This document shows, one piece after another, positions 18,093 through 25,098 of a DNA stretch of 64,000 bases. This DNA is from Herminiimonas arsenicoxydans (GTDB lineage Bacteria; Pseudomonadota; Gammaproteobacteria; Burkholderiales; Burkholderiaceae_D). The stretch lies in assembly GCA_000026125.1 (NCBI GenBank), contig CU207211.1:1860001-1924000 (forward strand). The letters are read 5' to 3'. Position 1 is the first letter of the stretch; each line of letters opens with the position of its first letter. The notes under the pieces were generated by a model. The model searched no databases, was not told the DNA's origin, and saw nothing but the letters and a program-made list of their open reading frames with translations. The translations under genes were made by a program, and so were the position numbers.

Positions 18093-18413
18093 TTATTCGT
18101 CGTTCTTTTTCACCAATTCGTCCCATTTTTTTCGGAACGTAACTGGCGAATACTTCGCGCCGAGTTTTTCGTATTGTCTACGTATCTTCGCCAAGCTAAC
18201 GCCAGCATTGAAACGTACAAGAGCTTTCAGAAAGTTATCCTGAAGGATTACTTCCTTCTGAGCCTTGCCATCTACTTCTAACTCGTCCCAACCATCCGAA
18301 GACTCGTCAGGTTGATTCACGAAATAATTTTTTTTTGAATCTTCGCTTACCTCCAAAGAAGATTTCCCAAGACTGGAGAATGTCTCTGACATCGTCGTGT
18401 GATCGCTAGCCAT
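18093..18413 (-). CDS. Small charged protein between AlpA and DUF3987
   Basis: The protein is 106 aa and not recognised. The N-terminal half is Ser/Asp/Glu-rich and likely disordered. The C-terminal half (about 55-106) is rich in Lys/Arg with alternating hydrophobics (LVRFNAGVSLAKIRRQYEKLG) and could be a helix-turn-helix or coiled segment. Its ATG lies 3 nt after the AlpA stop, so it is coupled to that gene. The DUF3987 gene starts 51 nt further on. A DNA-binding accessory role in element control is a guess from context. Confidence 0.65.
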   Translation of the reverse strand: MASDHTTMSETFSSLGKSSLEVSEDSKKNYFVNQPDESSDGWDELEVDGKAQKEVILQDNFLKALVRFNAGVSLAKIRRQYEKLGAKYSPVTFRKKWDELVKKNDE

Positions 18414-18416
18414 CGC

Positions 18417-18620
18417 TTATCCTTTTAACGCAGAAGATTTCTTCTTCAGATAGTTAGCCGTCGCCTCACCGAGAATGCGTGTTGCGCTGCCAATTTTGAA
18501 CGGTTTGGGAAGATCACTTCCTTCCCGTTTCCATTCTGCGTAGGTCCACGATTTGGACTTGGCGATGATTGAACAAAAGTCTTTCACGCTTAATACAGGC
18601 GGAATTTCATCAAGCGTCAT
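18417..18620 (-). CDS. AlpA-type helix-turn-helix regulator
   Basis: The protein is 67 aa. The pattern VLSVKDFCSIIAKSKSWTYAEWKREG followed by LPKPFKIGSATRI matches, with variation, the AlpA/MerR-like winged HTH fold of prophage regulators and excisionases. In CP4-57, AlpA activates the integrase gene and so promotes excision. Here it heads a minus-strand operon of replication-type genes, while no integrase gene is in sight. The call rests on size, fold pattern and position. Confidence 0.75.
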   Translation of the reverse strand: MTLDEIPPVLSVKDFCSIIAKSKSWTYAEWKREGSDLPKPFKIGSATRILGEATANYLKKKSSALKG

Positions 18621-18861
18621 ATGGACACCCTTATTTCGATAGATGAAAGCAGCTTGCGCTTTCGCGCATTGGCAGTGCTGTATCTGTTTTTAAGGAGCGA
18701 AGGAACGGCACCTGCTACCACAGCCCTGGGCCAAACCTGATTTACTTTCACCAACCTTTGCTTTGCTACACTGCATTGCATTGATCGATAGGGCTATGTT
18801 AGATACGGGACTTCATCGAATCTATACGTCTGCTAAAAGATAAATTTAAAATTTTGGGCAT

Positions 18862-18886
18862 AAAAAAACCCCTCGACAGAGGGGTT
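18862..18886 (-). terminator. Terminator of the 288-aa orphan gene
   Basis: CCCCTC (18869-18874) pairs with GAGGGG (18879-18884) over the loop GACA, extended by AA/TT. On the minus strand seven T follow. It lies about 21 nt after the stop codon at 18907. Confidence 0.88.
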
Positions 18887-18906
18887 GTAGGCATTAAATA
18901 TGCGCA

Positions 18907-19773
18907 TCAAATATCGAACTTGATACGATGCGGAAACCGTTTCGGGTCCACTTGAATCCATTCCCCGATGCTTCGTGGAAGATTTTCAGGTGTAAGTCCG
19001 CACTCTTCAACGAAACTGAAATGACAGTCAATCAACTCATCGACAATTGTCTTAATGGCAGCCGAAGTGGACGCCCACCCTTCCACCGGTGCCCGTTTCA
19101 TCAGCAATTCAGCGACATTGTCCTTAATGAGTTCATAACGACGCGCCTTGCCATTCCCGCCCTCACTCGCGCGCTCCGTGAAACGATCCTTGGGATTGGG
19201 GACGAACATGTCTGGGTTTGACCAGTGGAGTCCTCGATCAACGCAATGTGATAAACGATATAGATCATTTTTCGCAAATGCTTCAGCCCCCTCAATGGCA
19301 TAAGTTGTCGCCATTATCGGTGCGTAAAAATGCGCCTCATAGCCGTAGGCTGCGATAGCATAAATAGGAAGTTCAATTTGATATTCGATGTCCTCGGCAG
19401 AAAGCCCGGATTTCAGCTTTTCTTTAATCAACGCTTCACATTCTGTCCAGCCCACTTCCATTGCATTATCCACAATATACTTACGCACACGTTCTTTAAT
19501 GCTCGCTAATTGTTCTTTCAAGGTTTCACGAGATTGAGGCGCACCTGATTTTTGATCACCTAAAGAAAATTTATTCCAATTGCCATCTACGTTTCGCTCA
19601 CTTTGAATAGAAAATGTTGTTGGTTCACTCACTCCCCTGCGATAAATCTTCATCGAAAATGTAAGACGATCCACCAACTTATCTCTCAGGAAGAGAGAAA
19701 ATTTTTGCATGAACCTTTTGAGCTTTTTCTCAGAACTGGTAAAGAATTCCGGCTGTTTTTTTTTAATTTTCAT
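18907..19773 (-). CDS. Unrecognised 288-aa protein of the satellite element
   Basis: The protein is 288 aa and I do not recognise the family. The first 50 residues are strongly basic, with a Lys-rich start (MKIKKKQPEF) and FMQKFSLFLRDKLVDRL. The rest is mixed helical with several Trp and no membrane segment or catalytic motif that I can name. It has its own terminator and is the first gene on the element side of the tRNA. In CP4-57 a hypothetical gene (yfjH) of similar size sits between the integrase gene and alpA, but homology is not claimed. The RHRY signature of tyrosine integrases is absent. Confidence 0.7.
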   Translation of the reverse strand: MKIKKKQPEFFTSSEKKLKRFMQKFSLFLRDKLVDRLTFSMKIYRRGVSEPTTFSIQSERNVDGNWNKFSLGDQKSGAPQSRETLKEQLASIKERVRKYIVDNAMEVGWTECEALIKEKLKSGLSAEDIEYQIELPIYAIAAYGYEAHFYAPIMATTYAIEGAEAFAKNDLYRLSHCVDRGLHWSNPDMFVPNPKDRFTERASEGGNGKARRYELIKDNVAELLMKRAPVEGWASTSAAIKTIVDELIDCHFSFVEECGLTPENLPRSIGEWIQVDPKRFPHRIKFDI

Positions 19774-20016
19774 TCTTCATAGCTCTACCACAATTAGGAT
19801 ATTGAAATAGCCGCAGCGTTGTTAAAAATAGGAATAGGGGCTATAGGCGGCACATACTTAAAATATACTCAAGAATTGGCCGCGTTGATGGCATTGACCA
19901 CGGCGGCACTCTGCACGACATTAACACAGCCATCAATCCGAACATGAAAGGTAGTAGAGACTGCTGCTGATGTGCGTGAAGCGGCGGGTTAAAAACTTTG
20001 AAAGAATAAATCGAGG

Positions 20017-20064
20017 TAAGGCACCGTTAAGGCACCGGAAGAATTTAAGGCACCTGTAAGGCAC
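20017..20064. repeat. Four TAAGGCAC direct repeats beside tRNA-Arg
   Basis: Copies start at 20017, 20028, 20046 and 20057, which is spacing of 11, 18 and 11 bp, i.e. two identical pairs 29 bp apart. Most are extended to TAAGGCACC. Regular short direct repeats next to a tRNA 3' end resemble arm-type binding sites of a tyrosine integrase or excisionase; that role is inferred. Confidence 0.8.
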
Positions 20065-20082
20065 GAAGGGCTGTAAACCAGA

Positions 20083-20113
20083 AAGGGGCTACGTCTTTTG
20101 AACGTAACCCCTT
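20083..20113 (-). terminator. Probable terminator of tRNA-Arg
   Basis: AAGGGG-C-TACGT (20083-20094) pairs with ACGTA-A-CCCCTT (20102-20113), 11 pairs with one mismatch and a 7-nt loop. It starts about 9 nt past the encoded CCA on the minus strand. The T-tract is short. Confidence 0.6.
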
Positions 20114-20121
20114 GATTATGC

Positions 20122-20198
20122 TGGTGCGGCTGGCAGGAATCGAACCCACGACCCCTTGGTTCGTAGCCAAGTACTCTATCCAGCTGAGCTACAGCCGC
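20122..20198 (-). tRNA. tRNA-Arg (anticodon ACG), CCA encoded
   Basis: The 77-nt cloverleaf reads on the minus strand. The acceptor stem GCGGCTG (20198-20192) pairs with CAGCCGC before A and the encoded CCA. The D arm is GCTCAGCTGGATAGAGT, the anticodon loop CTACGAA gives ACG, and the T arm contains GGTTCGATTCC. Its 3' end faces the satellite module, the usual orientation for a tRNA used as an integration site. Confidence 0.96.
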
Positions 20199-20208
20199 GA
20201 AAGACAAA

Positions 20209-20238
20209 ATTATAGCACGGGTGCAATTCGTTTTGGAA
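20209..20238 (-). promoter_or_regulatory. Extended -10 promoter of tRNA-Arg
   Basis: On the minus strand a perfect TATAAT (20214-20209) is preceded by TGC, giving an extended -10. A weak -35 (TTCCAA, 20238-20233) lies 18 bp upstream. Transcription would start a few bases before the tRNA 5' end at 20198. Confidence 0.7.
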
Positions 20239-20438
20239 GCCCCATATTGCACTTTATTCAAACAAACTTTTCTGATGCGACATTCAATTGCCGCAAGCAC
20301 AGACGGAATCGATTTTGCGCAAAAAACTTATGCTAAAGTCGGCACATAAATTCAGTTTGTATCGCACTCTATATAGAAGCGGCTACCAAAGCCGCCTATC
20401 GTACCGCCCGAACTCCCGCATTTGTACCTCGCAGACCA

Positions 20439-21905
20439 ATGACACAAGAAGGAAATATCATCAACGAGATGCACGCCGAATGGCTACCAACCATCCTGCA
20501 GGGATCGGTGAGCGAAATCTATGTATTAAAGTGCGACACCTTGCGTTTTGAATACGTCAATCCCGCTGCCGCCAACAATCTGCAATACAGTATTGCAGAA
20601 CTGGCTGAAATGTCTCCCGCCACCATTGCCCAGAATATGACGCACGAAGCGTATGAGCATTTTTTTCAGGACATGCGGAACGGCAGCCGGAATTCTGTTG
20701 CCATTAATACCATCCATACGCGCAAGGATGGCAGCACTTATCCGATTGAGTTTCAATTGTTTTATCTGGCATCAGGTGCCGAACCCGTCATCATCGCCAT
20801 CGGCAATGACGTCAGTTCGCGCGACAAGTCGGACAAGGCTTTGCGTGCCAGCGAATCACGTCTTGGCGCCATGGTATCCAATACGCCGGGACTGGTGTAT
20901 CAATTCCTGCTGCACGGCGACGGGCAATTTTCCTTTCCTTATCTCAGTGAGGGCTGCGAAGCACTTCTGGGCATCACGGCAGAAGCATTGCACGCCAATC
21001 CTACACTGTTCGTCGAACTGATCCTGCCTGAGGATCGTCAGTCTTATCAGGATGCAATGCTTGCTTCCATCGAACAGATGAACAACTGGAACTGGGAAGG
21101 TCGTATCTGGATCGAGAAGTGGAAGGACGTCAAATGGATCAACCTGCGCGCCATGCCACGCATGCTGGATGAACATTGTGTGCAGTGGGAAGGCCTCATG
21201 ACCAATATCACTGCCAGCAGACTCGAACAGGAAGAGATCATTCGTTCGCGTGCGCAACTTGCCGAGCTATCGGCACACATTGATATCGTCAAGGAACAGG
21301 AACGCACACATATCGCACGTGAAATACACGACGATCTGGGCGGCAATCTGACTGCCATCAAGATGGCGCTGGCCTTGCTGACACGTCGTTTACCGAGGAA
21401 AAATGTGGAGCTGATCGAGAAAGCAGACTATGTAGAGTCGCTGGTCGATCGCACCATAGAATCCGTGCATAGAATCGCCGGCAATCTGCGCCCCGGCATC
21501 CTGGACTTCGGTCTGGTGGCCGCCATCGACTGGCAAGGCAGGGAGTTTGAAAAGCAGGTTGGCATACCCTGCCAATTCTCGAGCAACAAAACGGAGATCG
21601 ATCTGGCGCTCGATCAAGCCACTGCACTGTTTCGCATTTTTCAGGAAGCGCTGACCAATATTGCCAAGCATGCGAAAGCCAGCCTGGTTACTGTGCAACT
21701 TGTGCACACGCGTCAATACGTACGACTGGAGATCGTTGATAATGGGCGCGGGATTCAAATGACGGACCGCAACAAACCGAAGTCGTTCGGCATACGCGGC
21801 ATGGTGGAACGATCAATCGCCATGGGCGGCAGCCTGTCTGTCAGTACCGCTCCCAAAGGTGGCACAATCGTTGCTATCAACGTACCGCTGCCCGAGATCG
21901 CATAA
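20439..21905 (+). CDS. PAS-domain histidine kinase (NarX/HisKA_3 type)
   Basis: The protein is 488 aa with no membrane segment, so cytoplasmic. Two PAS-like domains lie at about 10-130 (ending in PVIIAIGNDVSSRDKSDKAL) and 140-265. A HisKA_3 dimerisation region has the phospho-acceptor His near residue 296 (REIHDDLGGNLTAIKMAL). The HATPase_c domain shows EALTNIAKHAKA, VDNGRGI and GIRGM. It should phosphorylate the NarL-type regulator encoded 132 nt downstream. The signal sensed by the PAS domains cannot be read from sequence. ATG 20439 has a weak ribosome site; ATG 20469 is an alternative. Confidence 0.92.
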   Translation: MTQEGNIINEMHAEWLPTILQGSVSEIYVLKCDTLRFEYVNPAAANNLQYSIAELAEMSPATIAQNMTHEAYEHFFQDMRNGSRNSVAINTIHTRKDGSTYPIEFQLFYLASGAEPVIIAIGNDVSSRDKSDKALRASESRLGAMVSNTPGLVYQFLLHGDGQFSFPYLSEGCEALLGITAEALHANPTLFVELILPEDRQSYQDAMLASIEQMNNWNWEGRIWIEKWKDVKWINLRAMPRMLDEHCVQWEGLMTNITASRLEQEEIIRSRAQLAELSAHIDIVKEQERTHIAREIHDDLGGNLTAIKMALALLTRRLPRKNVELIEKADYVESLVDRTIESVHRIAGNLRPGILDFGLVAAIDWQGREFEKQVGIPCQFSSNKTEIDLALDQATALFRIFQEALTNIAKHAKASLVTVQLVHTRQYVRLEIVDNGRGIQMTDRNKPKSFGIRGMVERSIAMGGSLSVSTAPKGGTIVAINVPLPEIA

Positions 21906-22037
21906 TAAACAACATTAAAATCGACAATCTTGAGAAATACCTTACAGAATTTGTCTGTCTGCCGCTGTCACACATACAGAATGTGTCACATCTGGCAGAA
22001 AAAAGCCTGACCTTACGCAAGTCCATAAAGCAGAATA

Positions 22038-22685
22038 ATGACAACGAAGAATGCAATAAAAGTCCTGATTGCCGATGACCACGCGATTGTGCGCGAAGGA
22101 TTGAAACAGATACTGGCCGACACCCGGGATATCGTCGTGGCAGGACATGCCGAAAACGGCAGTGAAGCCATCCGATTATCGCGCGAAGGATTGTGCAATG
22201 TGCTGCTGCTGGATATTTCCATGCCCGATCGCAGCGGCATCGAAGTACTGAAGCAGGTACGCAAGGAATCTCCCAAAATTGCCATTCTGATGCTGTCCAT
22301 GCACCGCGAAGATCAGTACGCGATCCGCTCGCTCAAAGCCGGCGCGGCAGGTTATCTGAACAAGCAAAGTGCACCGGCCGAACTGGTAACGGCGATACGC
22401 CAGGTCGCCGCCGGACGCAAATATATCAGCGCGGAACTGGCGCAGGAACTGGCCAACCAGATCAACGACAATCACGAAACTCCTCTGCATGAAACCCTGT
22501 CCGATCGTGAGTATCAAACTTTGACCATGATCGCCTCCGGTAAAACCGTCAGCGATATTGCAGCAGAACTGGTGTTATCGGTCAAAACCATCAGCATGTA
22601 TCGCTCACGTCTGCTGCAGAAAATGAAACTCCGCCACAACGCAGAATTAACCCACTACGCGATCAAAAATCATCTGGTTGACTAA
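22038..22685 (+). CDS. NarL/FixJ-type response regulator
   Basis: The protein is 215 aa. The receiver domain has D13, D14, the phospho-acceptor D59 (LLLDISMPDRSG) and the conserved Lys in YLNKQSAP. A C-terminal LuxR-type HTH follows at about 152-210 (LSDREYQTLTMIASGKTVSDIAAEL, SVKTISMYRSRLLQKM). It is the partner of the kinase just upstream. The 132-nt gap between them contains an imperfect hairpin (about 21957-22005) followed by six A, so the regulator may be partly uncoupled from the kinase. Targets unknown. Confidence 0.93.
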   Translation: MTTKNAIKVLIADDHAIVREGLKQILADTRDIVVAGHAENGSEAIRLSREGLCNVLLLDISMPDRSGIEVLKQVRKESPKIAILMLSMHREDQYAIRSLKAGAAGYLNKQSAPAELVTAIRQVAAGRKYISAELAQELANQINDNHETPLHETLSDREYQTLTMIASGKTVSDIAAELVLSVKTISMYRSRLLQKMKLRHNAELTHYAIKNHLVD

Positions 22686-22817
22686 TATAGTTCACACTGA
22701 AAATTCGCCGGTTTGATCACAGGTGCGGATCAGGGCACAGTTTATTTGTATAGTGACAATTCGGCAAAGTAGCCGCTATTTAGGGCCTTGATTCGCCTAT
22801 CAAACCCTTTCTGCCTA

Positions 22818-22864
22818 CTTTATTATTCATGGATAGGCTGAAATTCAGCCATCCAATAATAAAG
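22818..22864. repeat. 47-nt palindrome upstream of the diguanylate cyclase
   Basis: CTTTATTATT (22818-22827) pairs with AATAATAAAG (22855-22864), and inside it GGAT-GGCTGAA pairs with TTCAGCC-ATCC with small bulges. It ends 13 nt before the ATG and has no T-tract, so it is more likely an operator or an mRNA structure affecting translation than a terminator. Confidence 0.7.
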
Positions 22865-22877
22865 CGCACGCGCCGTC

Positions 22878-24452
22878 ATGCCAGACAAACCAACGCAAAA
22901 CCCTGCAGAAATTGCACGCGAAGCATTTCGCCAGTTAGCCACCCGCAAGATTGCCCCTACCCCCGACGCCTATCGCAAGATTTACGACGAGATCGCTGGT
23001 TATGCGATACAACCCAGCGCAGAAGAAGTGCTCGGCGAATTTGCCGGCACCCTGCTCTCCGCTCCCGACCTTGCGCCGCTAGGTAAAGCATTACAGGAAG
23101 CCGCGGCAACATCCTACTGGCCGGATTTCAGCAAAGGCCTGGAACAACTGATCAAGCATTATCAGACTCAGCTGTCTGCACGCAGCACGACTGTCTCCAG
23201 CACCAACAATGTCGCCGGCAGTACGCTGCCATCGCTGATCGACGACCCGCAACCGGCCCTGTTACGCGACTTGCTGATGCGCACGCTGACGCTGGCGGTC
23301 GCCTCGCTGCTGCAGGGTGCGCCGGAGTTGGCGGAAGAATCCGAAGCGCTCGGACGCTCCATCAAGGAGGCACAAAGCGAAGCCGCGCTCAATGAAGTTT
23401 CCGTACGGCTGAAGCAGCTCTGCTTCAAGATCGAACTCAAGAGCGGCGATATGGCCGAGCAGCATGAACTGCTGCTGCGCCTGTTCAAGCTGCTGCTGGA
23501 AAACATCAGCGGCCTGATCGACGACGATTCATGGATGCATGGACAGATCGAAGCAGTCCAGAACCTGATCATCGGCCCGATCAACGACATCGCGCTGCGC
23601 GAAGTCATGCGCAGCCTGAAAGAAGTGATCTACAAGCAAGGCACGCTGAGAAACAGCCTGGTTGAAGCAAAAGACACGGTAAAGGACATGATGATCACGT
23701 TTATCGACCGGCTCGGCGAGATCGCCACCACCACCGGCAATTATCACAAGAAAATCGACAAGTACTCCAAACAGATCATCGCCACCGCCGATGTCAGCAA
23801 GCTGAGCAAGATCCTCGATGAAGTGATGAAGGAAACACGGATAGCGCAAAGCGAGGCCTTGCGTTCGCGCGACGCGATCCTGGCGGCACGCAAAAACGTG
23901 GAAGATGCAGAAGCACGCATCCACAATCTGGAAACCAAACTCGAACAAATGAGCGAATTGGTGCGCGAAGACCAATTGACCGGCAGCCTCAACCGCCGCG
24001 GCCTGGAAGATATCTTTGAACGCGAACTGGCGCGCGCCGAGCGGCGTGGCACGCCACTCTGCATCGCCATGCTCGATCTGGACGACTTCAAGAAGATCAA
24101 CGACAAATACGGCCACTCCGCCGGTGACGAAGCGCTAATCCATCTGGTACGCGTGATCAAGGAAACCTTACGCTCGATGGACGTCATCGCCCGCTTCGGC
24201 GGTGAAGAGTTTCTCATCGTGCTGCCGGATACCGGCATGGATGAGGCCGTTCAGACGGTCACGCGTTTGCAAAGAGAATTGACCAAGCAGATCTTCATGC
24301 ATAACCACACGCGCCTGCTGATGACCTTCAGCGCTGGCGTTGCCTTGCGCAATGAACGAGAAGACCAGCGCGCAATGATAGAGCGCGCTGACAAGGCTTT
24401 GTACGAAGCCAAGCGTACGGGCAAAAACCGCGTCGTGGCAGCGGCGCAGTAA
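22878..24452 (+). CDS. Diguanylate cyclase (GGDEF domain)
   Basis: The protein is 524 aa. The C-terminal GGDEF domain (about 355-520) carries the active-site signature GGEEF near residues 441-445. Five residues before it is RSMD, a canonical inhibitory I-site, so product feedback is expected. The first 350 residues are helical and soluble with coiled-coil character (for example KNVEDAEARIHNLETKLEQMSELV) and no named sensor domain. It makes c-di-GMP from GTP. Its position upstream of the flagellar cluster, which also encodes the c-di-GMP-binding brake YcgR, suggests a role in the motile-sessile switch. No clear ribosome site precedes the ATG. Confidence 0.92.
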   Translation: MPDKPTQNPAEIAREAFRQLATRKIAPTPDAYRKIYDEIAGYAIQPSAEEVLGEFAGTLLSAPDLAPLGKALQEAAATSYWPDFSKGLEQLIKHYQTQLSARSTTVSSTNNVAGSTLPSLIDDPQPALLRDLLMRTLTLAVASLLQGAPELAEESEALGRSIKEAQSEAALNEVSVRLKQLCFKIELKSGDMAEQHELLLRLFKLLLENISGLIDDDSWMHGQIEAVQNLIIGPINDIALREVMRSLKEVIYKQGTLRNSLVEAKDTVKDMMITFIDRLGEIATTTGNYHKKIDKYSKQIIATADVSKLSKILDEVMKETRIAQSEALRSRDAILAARKNVEDAEARIHNLETKLEQMSELVREDQLTGSLNRRGLEDIFERELARAERRGTPLCIAMLDLDDFKKINDKYGHSAGDEALIHLVRVIKETLRSMDVIARFGGEEFLIVLPDTGMDEAVQTVTRLQRELTKQIFMHNHTRLLMTFSAGVALRNEREDQRAMIERADKALYEAKRTGKNRVVAAAQ

Positions 24453-24483
24453 GAGCTATCGCAGTTACTGTGCCGAATGCAGG

Positions 24484-24603
24484 GTGGAAAAGCGAGAGCG
24501 TATTCCACCATCCCTCTCATCAACGGCAACGATATTTGACCGTGCCTGCGGCAAAAGGCGCTACGCTTTTCCGCCCCACCTGTTGAATTATCCGCAAATC
24601 AGG
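24484..24603. repeat. Intergenic repeat, copy A
   Basis: A unit of about 120 bp starts with GTGGAAAAGCG and ATTCCACCAT, carries the inverted end CGCTTTTCCGCCC near 24565-24577, and ends in TGTTGAATTATCCG. It matches copy B (24626-24744) at most positions. The ends and inner inverted repeats are typical of MITE or REP-like dispersed elements. Confidence 0.75.
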
Positions 24604-24625
24604 CGACATGATCGGCTGTCATAGA

Positions 24626-24744
24626 GTGGAAAAGCAAAGCGCATTCCACCATCTCCCTCATCAATAACCAAGGTATTTCAATCTCCGCACGGAGAAATAC
24701 GCTGCGCTTTTCCACCCTATTTGTTGTGTTGTCTGAAAATAAGG
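24626..24744. repeat. Intergenic repeat, copy B
   Basis: The second copy is in the same orientation as copy A, beginning GTGGAAAAGC, with ATTCCACCAT, CCCTCATCAA, the inverted end GCGCTTTTCCACCC and TGTTGTGTTGTC. The copies are separated by about 22 bp. Differences between copies are spread evenly, which suggests an old duplication or two insertions of one family. Confidence 0.75.
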
Positions 24745-24977
24745 GGTTTTCTTTTGCGCTGACGCCAGGCCTAAATATGCCTCTATATCGCGAAAAATGC
24801 TCAATATGGCAACAGCCCCATTCGGCAGCAAACAAGAAAAATAAAGGGTGAATCGCATTTATATTTGTTTTTAAATATGCGCTGTTTTCCTTAAAGATTT
24901 TCCTGAGAGCAACCGTCAAAGGATGTATCTGGCTGCAGTTCGGGCGACGCCGGAAAAATTTAGTTTCAGTAAAACAC

Positions 24978-25004
24978 TAAACTTTTTCCGGATTCGTCCG
25001 ATAC
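24978..25004 (+). promoter_or_regulatory. Sigma-28 promoter of fliC
   Basis: TAAACTTT (24978-24985), 11 bp, then TCCGATAC (24997-25004) closely matches the FliA consensus TAAAGTTT-N11-GCCGATAA. The -35 lies inside the right arm of an inverted repeat (24950-24964 with 24976-24991). Confidence 0.85.
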
Positions 25005-25098
25005 AACTTACAACGACGCTGCATATGCAACACATCGCAAGGCAGACGTTGAAAGTGCTTCAGTCAGACCTCTATCGGACTACAACAGGAGAATCATC

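Larger units (their letters stand above)
19774..20121. other. 348-bp junction between satellite module and tRNA-Arg
   Basis: No integrase gene is present. Short open frames without good starts occur on both strands at about 19815-19985 and could be remnants, but none is recognisable. The right half holds four TAAGGCAC repeats and the tRNA's terminator hairpin. This is the place where an attachment site would be expected. Confidence 0.55.
24453..25098. other. 646-bp intergenic region upstream of fliC
   Basis: It contains two diverged copies of a ~120-bp repeat (24484-24603 and 24626-24744), then an AT-rich stretch to about 24945 without recognisable genes, then an inverted repeat and the sigma-28 promoter of fliC (24978-25004). 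The fliC leader is about 85 nt. Confidence 0.7.

Noticed and set aside
18907..19773. The 288-aa protein as a divergent integrase
   Set aside because: No R...HxxR...Y catalytic pattern and no SAM-like N-terminal domain can be found.
19815..19985. Possible integrase remnant
   Set aside because: Open stretches on both strands show no tyrosine-recombinase motif and no usable ATG start.
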